A stretch of DNA of 47,842 bases from Nitrospinota bacterium (GTDB taxonomy: Bacteria; Nitrospinota_A; UBA7883; JACRLM01), in contig JACRLM010000054.1 of the NCBI GenBank assembly GCA_016235255.1, forward strand, positions 1 to 47,842, in the 5' to 3' direction. Of the stretch, positions 17,029 through 26,918 are shown one piece after another. Every line of letters begins with the position of its first letter. Position 1 is the stretch's first letter. The notes under the pieces are model-generated. The model did no database searches and had not been told where the DNA came from. It worked only from the letters and a program-made list of their open reading frames with translations. The position numbers and the translations under genes were made by a program.

Positions 17029-17067
17029 ATTAATATTTAAGTCTGGTCATTGGGGAGCTTGCAGCCT

Positions 17068-18168
17068 ATGGAATTTACTATCGGCAGGGACGAGTTCTAT
17101 AAAAGCCTTCAAAGAGCGCAAGGGTTCGTGTCCCCCAAGGGGCCAATGCCGATACTCGCCAACGTTTTTCTCGAAGCTTCGGATTCCGCGATCACGCTTT
17201 TCGCGTCGAACCTGGACATCGGCCTGAAAGGTTCGTACGACGCGAAAGTTTCCAAGCCCGGAAAAGTGACTGTGCAGGCCAAGAAGCTCCATGACATAGT
17301 GCGGACGCTTCCCCCGGAGGAAATCCTGGTGAAGGTGGACGAGGACGAAAGGCTCCGGGTGATATGCGGCAAGTCCAAGTTCAACCTGGCCACGATAGAT
17401 CCTGACCAGTTTCCGTCGTTCCCCGAATATGACGAAAAGACGCTCATCGGGCTGGACTCTGAAATGGTGCGTGAAATGATAAGCAAGACCAGCTACGCCA
17501 TTTCCCATGACGAGACGAGGCTGACCCTGAACGGAGCGTTTCTGGAGGTGGCCCCTTCGAGGGCGAGGATGGTGGCCACGGACGGGCACAGGCTTGCGTT
17601 TGTGGAGCGGGACGGCGCCTTCAAGGTGTCCGAGCCGGTGAAGGTGATAATCGCGCGCAAGGCGGTGGGTGAGCTTCAAAAGCTGGTGAGCGAGGATGAC
17701 GAGCCGTTGCAATTCGTGCAGCGCGAGAACCACGTGATATTTAAAAAAGGCCGGCAGACGATGGTGGTGCGCCTTATCGAGGGGGCCTTCCCGAATTACG
17801 AGCAGGTGATACCCAAAGGGAGCGCCCGGCAGGCGACGATAACCACCGCATCCTTCACGGACTGCCTGAAGCGCGTTGCGACCATGGCGGACGAAAAGTC
17901 GCACATGATCCGGATGGGATTTGGCGAAGGGAAGGTGGAGATGTCCTCCGAAGGCGGGGAGCTTGGCGAGGCCAGGGACGAGGTGGAAGCGGAATTTGCC
18001 GGAGAATCAGTGGAAATCGGGCTTAATGCGGAGTATATAATAGAAATGCTAGGCGCCATGGGGGCCGACAAAGTTGCCTTGAAGATGCAGGACGCTTTAA
18101 GCCCGCTTATGGCCGTGGTTCCGGAAGACAGTGGTCTTATTTCCATTGTTATGCCCATGAGGCTTTGA
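17068..18168 (+). CDS. dnaN: DNA polymerase III beta subunit (sliding clamp)
   Basis: DnaN is the ring-shaped dimer that tethers the replicative polymerase to DNA. The 366-residue protein shows three repeated clamp domains: MEFTIGRDEFYKSLQRAQGFV and MPILANVFLEA in the first, TRLTLNGAFLEVAPSRARMVATDGHRLAFVE in the second, and the C-terminal DKVALKMQDALSPLMAVVPEDSG ending IVMPMRL in the third, which fits the peptide-binding pocket. The ATG at 17068 was chosen because it gives the normal N-terminus; TTG at 17050 is in frame but adds six atypical residues and overlaps the GGGGAG ribosome binding site. dnaA and recF are not adjacent, so the standard dnaA-dnaN-recF block is broken up here. Confidence 0.96.
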   Translation: MEFTIGRDEFYKSLQRAQGFVSPKGPMPILANVFLEASDSAITLFASNLDIGLKGSYDAKVSKPGKVTVQAKKLHDIVRTLPPEEILVKVDEDERLRVICGKSKFNLATIDPDQFPSFPEYDEKTLIGLDSEMVREMISKTSYAISHDETRLTLNGAFLEVAPSRARMVATDGHRLAFVERDGAFKVSEPVKVIIARKAVGELQKLVSEDDEPLQFVQRENHVIFKKGRQTMVVRLIEGAFPNYEQVIPKGSARQATITTASFTDCLKRVATMADEKSHMIRMGFGEGKVEMSSEGGELGEARDEVEAEFAGESVEIGLNAEYIIEMLGAMGADKVALKMQDALSPLMAVVPEDSGLISIVMPMRL

Positions 18169-18171
18169 TAA

Positions 18172-18585
18172 ATGGCCAATAGCGCGTCCCAAGCCAGGTC
18201 TGAATATCTGCAGGAAATCCGGCGCTGGGCCATGACCATGCTGGAAATCCTCAGGCCGTTGCCGGCCAGCGCGGAGAAACAGGGGCTGATCCTGCAGGTG
18301 GACAAGCTAAAGGACATGTACAACCTGACGGACCGCGACCTTCCGGCGTACGCGGGAGCCGTGGCGGTGCTCACCCAGAAGGCAACGAACCTTGTGCAGG
18401 GGGAAAAACTCCCGATAACATATTCAAAGGAAAAAATAGCCAGCCTGGTGAATTCCGGACTGTTGCGAAGGCTCCTTCTGGAAAACCCGATTCTGCTGGC
18501 GCAGGTCAAAGAGTTCATGGACGTAAGTTCCAAGGCCAATCCCGGTTCGTCCACTCTGGACATGCTCTCCAAATCCGGCCACTGA
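18172..18585 (+). CDS. Unknown helical protein co-transcribed with dnaN
   Basis: A 137-residue, mainly helical, soluble protein that starts 3 bases after the dnaN stop. No signal peptide, membrane span or known motif is visible. It has a Met/Leu-rich helix near residues 18-32 (RRWAMTMLEILRPLP), a central LKDMYNLTDRDLPAYAGAV segment and a C-terminal LLRRLLLENPILLAQVKEFMDV helix. I recognise no family. The tight spacing to dnaN implies one transcript and coupled translation, so a link to replication is possible, but this is inference only. Confidence 0.7.
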   Translation: MANSASQARSEYLQEIRRWAMTMLEILRPLPASAEKQGLILQVDKLKDMYNLTDRDLPAYAGAVAVLTQKATNLVQGEKLPITYSKEKIASLVNSGLLRRLLLENPILLAQVKEFMDVSSKANPGSSTLDMLSKSGH

Positions 18586-18601
18586 AATAATTCCCGCGGC
18601 G

Positions 18602-19402
18602 ATGTCCAAATCGGCCTCTCCCCTGATCGGAATCACAGTGGACACCAATTACGGCTCCGAAGACCGGGAGATCCAGTCCGGCCTGAATCCCCGGGGGCAG
18701 TCCGTTTTCTGGCTGAAAAAAAGCTATACCGACGCCGTTGAGAAATCCGGAGGAGTTCCGGTGCTCATACCGGTGGTGGCCACGCCCGCGATAATGGACA
18801 GATATCTGGAGATAATAGACGGGCTGATAATTTCCGGCGGCGAGTTCGACATTGATCCGAAGCTGTACGGGGAGCGGAAAATTCCGCTGTGCGGCGCGTT
18901 AAAGCCGGACCGGACGTTGATGGAGATGCGGCTTTTGAAAAAGGGACTGAAGATGAAGATGCCGGTGCTTGGCGTCTGCGGCGGCCACCAGGTGATAAAT
19001 GTGGCGTTCGGCGGTTCGCTTTATCAGGATATCCCCTCGCAGGCCGGCGGCCCGGTGAAACATGAGCAAAAACCGGTTCCGTCCACACAGGCCAGCCACG
19101 ATGTGGAAATTGCGGAGGGGACTCTTCTTGCCGCCGTCATCGGGGCCAGAAAGATCAAGGTGAATTCAACCCATCATCAGGGGATCAAGAAGCTTGGGCG
19201 TGGCCTTTGCGCCAGCGGCAAGGCGATTGATGGGCTTGTGGAAGCCGTTGAACGCAAAGGGGATAAAGGACCTTTCCTTTTGGGGACGCAATGGCATCCG
19301 GAGCAGCTTTATAACAAGGACCAGGCGAGCAGGAAAATCTTCAAAAAGTTCATGGAAGCCTGCGTGGTTTTCAATTCATTGAAAACCAAGATAAAAAGAT
19401 AG
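18602..19402 (+). CDS. Class I glutamine amidotransferase-like hydrolase (peptidase C26, PuuD-like)
   Basis: A 266-residue enzyme of the gamma-glutamyl-gamma-aminobutyrate hydrolase group. The start PLIGITVDTNYG, the YTDAVEKSGGVPVLIPV segment, IIDGLIISGGEFDIDPKLYGE, the nucleophile elbow LGVCGGHQVINVAFGGSLYQDI (Cys126) and GTQWHPEQ with the catalytic His are all classic. The elbow reads CGG where most members have CRG. Members cleave gamma-glutamyl amides, as in putrescine degradation. No other polyamine genes are nearby, so the substrate is open. It starts 16 bases after the unknown gene that follows dnaN, possibly in the same transcript. Confidence 0.88.
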   Translation: MSKSASPLIGITVDTNYGSEDREIQSGLNPRGQSVFWLKKSYTDAVEKSGGVPVLIPVVATPAIMDRYLEIIDGLIISGGEFDIDPKLYGERKIPLCGALKPDRTLMEMRLLKKGLKMKMPVLGVCGGHQVINVAFGGSLYQDIPSQAGGPVKHEQKPVPSTQASHDVEIAEGTLLAAVIGARKIKVNSTHHQGIKKLGRGLCASGKAIDGLVEAVERKGDKGPFLLGTQWHPEQLYNKDQASRKIFKKFMEACVVFNSLKTKIKR

Positions 19403-19527
19403 CGGATTAATTCGAAAAATCCGTATTTTTCAGGACAATTGTCTATACAATCCCGCCGTAAAGGGGCTATATTAGACTTATCCCCATTCCCCGCTGGAAG
19501 TGTAAACTTCGATAGCGAGGGCCGAAA

Positions 19528-20051
19528 ATGCCTCACGCAACATGTTATAAGCTGTTGGGCGGAGGTCTGCGCCGGAGAGTCCAGGCGCCACTTAAAGGCA
19601 AATCCGGGCTGACCCTTATAGAGATACTCATCTCCATTGTGATACTTGCGGTGGGCATTCTTGGTGTCACCGCCATGCAGACGGCATCCATGGGGGGCGA
19701 GCTTTTAAGCCGCAACCTGGACTCCTGCGTGAACACCGTCTCCGACGCTTTGGACCGGATCCAGGTCAACGCCGAAAATATCAGCGAATATAAAACCGGC
19801 GGAGCCCTGGTCATCGATCCGCAAAATCCCTCACCGCCAAGCGGGACCACCGCGCTCAACGATTATAACGCCATCATGGCCAAGATGGCCGACGTCACAA
19901 GCGGCGGCATGCAGATGCAAAAAGCCAAACTTACCATCACCTTCCAGAGCGACTTTCCATTGGCCGGGGTGGACAGCGTGACGGCCTCCATGACATGGGA
20001 CAGGAAAGGAAAGACTGAAACATGCCAGGTGACAAATTTGGTGTACAAGCC

Positions 20052-20055
<4 letters not shown>
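19528..20055 (+). CDS. pilV: Type IV pilus minor pilin PilV
   Basis: PilV is one of the minor pilins that, with PilW, PilX and PilY1, form the priming complex at the pilus tip. The 175-residue protein has a 27-residue basic leader, a prepilin peptidase site (SG/LTLIE, cleavage after Gly27, Glu at +5) and the hydrophobic N-terminal helix ILISIVILAVGILGVTAMQ. Leu replaces the usual Phe at +1. The region after the helix (LLSRNLDSCVNTVSDALDRIQVN) fits the PilV family. GCGAGGG before the ATG supports the start. It heads the pilV-W-X-Y1-fimT cluster, with ATGA overlap into pilW. Confidence 0.88.
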
Positions 20056-21347
<1,292 letters not shown>

Positions 21348-21350
21348 ACC

Positions 21351-22169
21351 ATGAGAAAGATCAATTCAATGACAATAGCCGGCCGCGGCCTTGGAGACAG
21401 AAGCGGAGCCATACTTGTGGCGGTGCTGCTTTTGCTTCTCATGGTGACCATATTGGGCGTGTTCTCCGCGACGCGTTCATCCATGGAGCAGAGGATTTCC
21501 GCCAACGCCAAAAGCAACACGACCGCCTTTTTTGCGGCGGAGGGGGGGCTTAACCACGCCTTTATCGTGGCCAAGTCCATGCTCGACAGCAGCATAAACA
21601 CCGATGTGACGAACATAACCAGGAGGATGAGCGGAGATCCGGCTGTCTGGAGCTTTTTGCTCAATCCCACCGGCGGCGGCGCGGCGGCCACCAACTATTA
21701 TTGCGAAGGGTGCGACGGCACAACCGAGAAAATGGTGAACGGCGCGTGGATCGGCGGCGGAGTGACGGTGGTAAACCGCACGTTCACCGACGGCAAGCTG
21801 GACATCACCTACACGGTGACGGCCTGGAACAACGATGAGACCGGCACGGTCCTTTCCCCGTGCCCTAATCCGACACCGCCGGGATATTCGCTGTCCGGAG
21901 GTGATTGCTCCTGGACCGCCGCCGCGAGCATGAGCACAAGCGACGCGGACGGGATAATAATAATCCGCTCGGTGGCCCAGGCCAAAGTCACCGGCACGGC
22001 GACAGTAGTGGCCGAAGCTGTGCAGCAGGCCTCCATTTCGTCCGCCGCCTCCAAGTCCGGCGGGCCGGAGGGGCTTGGAACATCGTTTGCCAACGTCGGC
22101 AAGACTTCGACGGCGACCGACACCAACGAAATAGCGGCGGGAGACCTCGCGGCGCCGCACAGTTTGTAA
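21351..22169 (+). CDS. pilX: Type IV pilus assembly protein PilX-like
   Basis: A 272-residue protein with an N-terminal membrane helix, DRSGAILVAVLLLLLMVTIL (about 17-36), followed by SSMEQRISANAKSNTTAFFAAEGGLNHAF. The helix-plus-AAEGGL pattern is the PilX N-terminal domain. No Glu at +5 of the processing site is present, as in other PilX proteins. The rest is beta-rich, with a Cys pair (YYCEGCDG) and a Pro-rich PCPNPTPPGYS loop. Start is 3 bases after pilW. It is the third gene of the minor-pilin operon, and the encoded protein would sit in the tip complex. Confidence 0.82.
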   Translation: MRKINSMTIAGRGLGDRSGAILVAVLLLLLMVTILGVFSATRSSMEQRISANAKSNTTAFFAAEGGLNHAFIVAKSMLDSSINTDVTNITRRMSGDPAVWSFLLNPTGGGAAATNYYCEGCDGTTEKMVNGAWIGGGVTVVNRTFTDGKLDITYTVTAWNNDETGTVLSPCPNPTPPGYSLSGGDCSWTAAASMSTSDADGIIIIRSVAQAKVTGTATVVAEAVQQASISSAASKSGGPEGLGTSFANVGKTSTATDTNEIAAGDLAAPHSL

Positions 22170-22209
22170 GGCCATATGAAACGGCTTGAATTATTCAGGA
22201 GAAACGGCG

Positions 22210-25200
22210 ATGAGCAGGCGTGAAGGCGTAATGGGCGGCTGGCGGACTTTTGGGTCTGCGCTGGTGTTCATGGCGGCGTTGGCGGCGATGGGGCCTTCCC
22301 AAAGCGCATTCGGGCAATCGCTGCCCACAGGGTGCGTGGCGGGCGGAGCCACGTCCGTTTCCACAGGGGCGTTCAACGCCACCAACTTCAACCTCACGGG
22401 AGTAGGCGTGTCCGGCACGGGGAGCCTGCAGCTTCAGACGGGAAGCGCGCGCCTGGACCCGAACAACATCATCATCCCCTTCGAGCAGGACGTTTCATCG
22501 TATTTCATATATGAGGCGGCCGGGCATATATCCTCCTTCGGATGGGTGATAAAAAGCCTGGCGGAGACGCAGCTTGTCTCCTATTGCTCCACGCACGCCT
22601 GCACCAACGCCTATGTATCGCCTTTGACCACGTCCATTGATTTCCGCGACCTGCTCAACGCGCACAACGCCTATAAGGCCTCGACGGGGCAAAACCTTAT
22701 CAACTACATGTTCCCGTACATCAAGGATGACACCTCCAGCAACGGCATTTTCGACGCCTTGTATAATCCTGATACGCCGGTGATCGCCACATCCAATATT
22801 TCTTTTACAAGCACCCTTGGAAGCCAGGCCTCCACAGAGGCGCAATATAAATACGACTCCGCCACGCAGAAGGGGGGATTCGACGTCAATAACGACGGCT
22901 CGCTGACCCCTTATGACACCAAAAAATACATGGGGCATTTCGCCGGCGGCACGGAGATCGTCTATTTTCTGAACGACAACCGGTGGTGGGGAAGCACCTG
23001 GTATTCGAAATACCAGTGGAACCAGTATAACCCCACCGCGTCGCCGTACACCAAACAGGCGGAAAAATTCTCCCCTTCGGCCACCGGTGGCAACAACTGT
23101 GCCTGCAACAGCGGTTGCGGCGTGGGCACCACTTATTACAAAGGGACTTTCCTGCCCACGTCCACATCCGCCACCGATCAGATGACCCTGGCGTTCCGGC
23201 TGGACAAAAGCCCTCCGGAGAACAGCGCTTGCACAAACGTGCAGTGGGGCAGCGCCACCACCGCCACCCCCTGGTGGAAACAAGGCCTGATACCGGACAG
23301 CGCGGCCACAAGGCTTTCCACATACTGGGGCATCACATTCACGGGGGAGACGCCGCCGATAACATATGTGAAAGACCAGAACTTCAACCACTTTGTGGTC
23401 GTGGCGCCGCCGACCCAGGCGTTCCGCTGGATCATGGGGGTGGAGGACTGGCACGGGACGGAAACAAGCAACGACTATGACTTCAACGACGTGGTGTTCC
23501 TTATGGAACGCAAGACAGGCGGCATGGCCCAGCTTACTTCCGCCCAGGCTTTAAGCCCGGCGGACGCTTCGGCGTACATCACGTCGGTCACTTTCGGCGT
23601 GCATGACAAGATGCCAACATGCAGCGGCAAGGCCTCATCCATCCGCTATTACATCTCGATAGACAACGGCGGGGCATGGGTGGAAGCGAAGGACTGGGAC
23701 ATCATAAGGACCCCGGGCAAGAGCGGAACATCCGTGACGGGATGGGTTTTCGGCACGCCTGAGGAGACGTTCCGCCAGTCAACCATCAATTTCTCCGAGC
23801 TTGGCATGACCGGCAGGCAGCTTATATGGAAGGCCGAATTCGTGTCGCAGGACGACGCGTGCCAGCCGGAGGTGATAGACATGGAGATGTCCTACAACGC
23901 GGCGAAGAACCAGACCTTCTCCCGCTCGGCGGCCACGCCTCTTGGCAACGTCATGTACACCGCCAGTTTCGAGACTCCGGCGGCCACATGGACGGACAAG
24001 GATTTAAGGGGGCATTTAATATCCGAACGCATCTATGACCCGACGAATCCCACCGGCGGTTACAGCGTGGTCCAGAACTGGGACGCGGGCTCGGTGATGA
24101 CGGCGGGCAGCCCCACGACCCGCAATGTGCTGTACCCTGATATTACTATCAGCACTGTGACCGACTCCACAATCGGCTCCGGCGACGGAGTCACCAAGAC
24201 TTTCACGGCGACGCTGGCTCCGGGCAAGATAGTTTATTCCACGGTGTCCATCACTGATGGGATGGAGACTTTCCTGGACAAGCACACCACCAACCTTGAA
24301 GGGAGCCTTACCGGAACAGGGACGATAAACCGCTATTCAGGCGCCGTATCAATAACATTCAACAACGCCCCGCCAGTGGGGGCGCTGGTGAAGGCCACAT
24401 ACCAGTACTATACGACCTCCCCGGCGATGAAGGGCTTCTCCTCAACTAACCTGGACTACCGGGCCATGGCCATCGACAGCAGCTATTACTACGACGGCAC
24501 AGGCTTCCACTACACCTATGATTTCGACGGCAACGGCAAGACCCTGACCACCGACGGCACCATAGAGTCGGACGCCGACTGGCTGGTGTACTGGGTGCGC
24601 GGCTGGAGGAACGGATCCACCGCCACCACGAAGAAAGACTGGCTGCTTGGAGCCATAGACCACAGTTCGCCCGCGGTGATCGGCACTCCGGGCCAGCCCT
24701 CATGGTATTATGGCACCGATGTGGCCCAGACGGTAATAGACTCGTTTGACGCCTGGCGGTGCAGCCAGCGAACCCGCAGGTCGGAGGCGTATGCCGGTTC
24801 CAGGAGTGGGATGCTGCACTCGTTCTATGCCGGGGAGTTCCGCCCGTACTATGTGGACGAAAGCAAGATCACCGGATGCACCACGTCGTCCACGAACCTT
24901 AAAAATTTCAGGGACGCAATAAACCCGAACACGATAACCACGGGGAGCGGGGCCAAGTATCCTTATTACAAGACCCCCACAAACGTGGACATAATCATCA
25001 ACCGGGGATATTACGACTGGAGGACCAGGAGCGGGACCACGCTTTCAAACGGCACGGCCCCCAACTACGGCTCCGGATCGGAAACATGGTCGGCCATACC
25101 ACTCGACCAGCTCGCCAAGCTCAAGTACAGCAAGCTTAAAACGGAGGAAGCCGCGTTTGTGGACGCGTCACCGGCGATTGCATTCACCCAGTTCGCGGAC

Positions 25201-26253
25201 AGCTCCTGGCACGCGGTGGTCATCTCCGCGGAGGGGAATGGCGGCGACCATATATTCGCCCTGGACGTGACGGACCCGGTGACTCCTACTTTCCTCTGGG
25301 AGTACGCCGATCCGGACCTGTTCCGCTCGCGCTCGTCCCCTTCAATGGGTGTGATAGGCAGGCTGTTGACGGCAAGCGGGCCGAAGTGGGTTGTGTTCTT
25401 CGTGTCCGGCATAAACAGGGACCCGGCGGCCAACGCCTCGATATACATGCTTGATATCCAGACTGGCGCGCTCATAAAACGAATCTATCTGGATTCGGCC
25501 GGGACATTGGGCGTGGGCGCCACTCCAAGCGGCCAGCCCGCGGTCACCGATTCTGACGGCAACGGATATGTGGACAGGATGTACATCGGCACTGACAAGG
25601 GATTTATGTACAAGATCACATTGCCGGACAATCCGAACTCCGGAGCTGGCGACGTGACCGTGTGCACATTGTTCGACACCGCCTTCGGCGGCGGCGGGCG
25701 CCAGCCCATATACGCTTCGCCGGCGTTGTCCAACCAGAACACGTACAACGCGGACGGGACCATGAGCTATAGCATCCTCGTGCTTTTCGGCACGTCCGAC
25801 AGCCCGTACTACACGGACGACACCGCGCAGACATACTGGTTCTACGCAGTGGCCGACACTGCGGCCAAGGGGGTATGCTCCGGCGGCTCGCTCAAGTGGA
25901 GCATGCAGCTGCCAGCCGGCCAGAGGGTCTTCGCCTCGGCTTTCGCCACGGCCGGCAGGGTCTATTTCGGCACGTCCACGGCGGACACCGAGGATCCGTG
26001 CGCCCCTTCAGTGGCCGCGGCCGGCACTGGAGTGGGGACCTTGTATGCGCTTGACATCGGCACCGGGTCAACCATTTATTCCGAGGCCACCGGCAACATC
26101 ATTTCCCAGCCCGTGGTGGACGACGAGCATCTATACTTCAAGTCGAACACAGGCCAGCTTCAGGGGCGGGGCGGCAACACGTTCCAGAACCTGTTAAGGT
26201 CCGGAGGAGGGTCAAATGCGCAGATGGGCACTTGGCGTGAAATCACCCAGTAA
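22210..26253 (+). CDS. pilY1: PilY1-family type IV pilus tip protein
   Basis: A 1347-residue exported protein with a signal peptide (VFMAALAAMGPSQSAFGQS). AGGAG before the ATG at 22210 supports this start over TTG 22186. The N-terminal third contains a DUF4114-like module ending in WIMGVEDWHGTETSNDYDFN (about residues 407-428). The C-terminal third is the PilY1 beta-propeller, with LDVTDPVTPTFLWEYAD, the SRSSPSMGVIG strand and the calcium-binding loop DSDGNGYVDRMYIGTDKG starting at Asp1114. No von Willebrand A domain is seen, unlike Pseudomonas PilY1. PilY1 caps the pilus, takes part in adhesion and calcium-dependent extension, and works with the minor pilins encoded just upstream. The stop lies 38 bases inside fimT. 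Confidence 0.9.
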   Translation: MSRREGVMGGWRTFGSALVFMAALAAMGPSQSAFGQSLPTGCVAGGATSVSTGAFNATNFNLTGVGVSGTGSLQLQTGSARLDPNNIIIPFEQDVSSYFIYEAAGHISSFGWVIKSLAETQLVSYCSTHACTNAYVSPLTTSIDFRDLLNAHNAYKASTGQNLINYMFPYIKDDTSSNGIFDALYNPDTPVIATSNISFTSTLGSQASTEAQYKYDSATQKGGFDVNNDGSLTPYDTKKYMGHFAGGTEIVYFLNDNRWWGSTWYSKYQWNQYNPTASPYTKQAEKFSPSATGGNNCACNSGCGVGTTYYKGTFLPTSTSATDQMTLAFRLDKSPPENSACTNVQWGSATTATPWWKQGLIPDSAATRLSTYWGITFTGETPPITYVKDQNFNHFVVVAPPTQAFRWIMGVEDWHGTETSNDYDFNDVVFLMERKTGGMAQLTSAQALSPADASAYITSVTFGVHDKMPTCSGKASSIRYYISIDNGGAWVEAKDWDIIRTPGKSGTSVTGWVFGTPEETFRQSTINFSELGMTGRQLIWKAEFVSQDDACQPEVIDMEMSYNAAKNQTFSRSAATPLGNVMYTASFETPAATWTDKDLRGHLISERIYDPTNPTGGYSVVQNWDAGSVMTAGSPTTRNVLYPDITISTVTDSTIGSGDGVTKTFTATLAPGKIVYSTVSITDGMETFLDKHTTNLEGSLTGTGTINRYSGAVSITFNNAPPVGALVKATYQYYTTSPAMKGFSSTNLDYRAMAIDSSYYYDGTGFHYTYDFDGNGKTLTTDGTIESDADWLVYWVRGWRNGSTATTKKDWLLGAIDHSSPAVIGTPGQPSWYYGTDVAQTVIDSFDAWRCSQRTRRSEAYAGSRSGMLHSFYAGEFRPYYVDESKITGCTTSSTNLKNFRDAINPNTITTGSGAKYPYYKTPTNVDIIINRGYYDWRTRSGTTLSNGTAPNYGSGSETWSAIPLDQLAKLKYSKLKTEEAAFVDASPAIAFTQFADSSWHAVVISAEGNGGDHIFALDVTDPVTPTFLWEYADPDLFRSRSSPSMGVIGRLLTASGPKWVVFFVSGINRDPAANASIYMLDIQTGALIKRIYLDSAGTLGVGATPSGQPAVTDSDGNGYVDRMYIGTDKGFMYKITLPDNPNSGAGDVTVCTLFDTAFGGGGRQPIYASPALSNQNTYNADGTMSYSILVLFGTSDSPYYTDDTAQTYWFYAVADTAAKGVCSGGSLKWSMQLPAGQRVFASAFATAGRVYFGTSTADTEDPCAPSVAAAGTGVGTLYALDIGTGSTIYSEATGNIISQPVVDDEHLYFKSNTGQLQGRGGNTFQNLLRSGGGSNAQMGTWREITQ

Positions 26254-26803
26254 AGGGCGCCCCTTGCGCGGGCGGGGCGGCTTTACCATGGTGGAGCTGA
26301 TGATCGTCATTGCGATCATCGGGATACTGTCGGGTTTGTCCACGATAAGCATGAGCCGCGCCTTTCCCAGGCTGCGAATGGAAGGGGCGGCAAACGAGGT
26401 GAACGCGCATATGCAGTTCGCCAGGTTCGAGTCGGCCAGGAGGAACAGGCCGGTGATCGTGCGGTTTGACAGCGTTGGCAGCGACACTCTGTCCGGCGTG
26501 TCGGTGTATGTGGACGAGAACCGCAGCGGATCTGTTGACGGGGCGGACACTCTTGCCAAAAGTATCAACATCCCCGCCAAATATCCGAAAGCGTACATAC
26601 TCTCTTCCCAGGACGGTTCCGCGACGGCCGTGTCAACCGTCGTATTTGGCTCGGACGGGTCCATCAAGGGAATCAACGGGACAACTTCCAGCGGCACAAT
26701 GCCGGTGAAAATCACGGTGGACAGCCAGGTGACAACGTCGCCGAGCCAGTACCGGGTGGACGCGGGAAGGTCGGGGATAGCGAAAATAGCAGCTGTTCCC
26801 TGA
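26216..26803 (+). CDS. fimT: GspH/FimT-type pseudopilin
   Basis: A 195-residue minor pilin with leader LRGRG/GFTMVELMIVIAII (cleavage after Gly22, Glu27 at +5). The N-terminal helix runs into LSTISMSRAFPRLRMEGAANEV and the GspH/FimT signature NAHMQFARFESARRNRPVIV, followed by a beta domain. It overlaps the end of pilY1 by 38 bases in another frame, and GGAGGAGGG just before the ATG inside pilY1 strongly supports this start. FimT/FimU proteins form part of the tip-priming complex and in some species bind DNA during uptake. It is the last gene of the cluster. Confidence 0.88.
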   Translation: MRRWALGVKSPSKGRPLRGRGGFTMVELMIVIAIIGILSGLSTISMSRAFPRLRMEGAANEVNAHMQFARFESARRNRPVIVRFDSVGSDTLSGVSVYVDENRSGSVDGADTLAKSINIPAKYPKAYILSSQDGSATAVSTVVFGSDGSIKGINGTTSSGTMPVKITVDSQVTTSPSQYRVDAGRSGIAKIAAVP

Positions 26804-26881
26804 AGGACGGAGCCGCCACGCCATAAACCATCGGCCGCCGCCCGGCCATGCTTATCCGGTATGGAAGAGCGGGGTTTCCAT

Positions 26882-26910
26882 TTGAATCACCGCCCCCGTT
26901 GCGCTACGAT
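26882..26910 (+). promoter_or_regulatory. Sigma-70 promoter of yggS, nearly leaderless
   Basis: TTGAAT (26882-26887), a 17-base spacer and TACGAT (26905-26910). Transcription would begin about 7 bases later, at about 26917, only 2 bases before the yggS ATG at 26919. No Shine-Dalgarno sequence lies between, so the message could be leaderless. Confidence 0.5.
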
Positions 26911-26918
26911 GAACCACA

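Noticed and set aside
16753..17067. Replication origin upstream of dnaN
   Set aside because: No DnaA box (TTATCCACA or close variants) or cluster of them was found, and dnaA is absent; the dyads alone are not enough.
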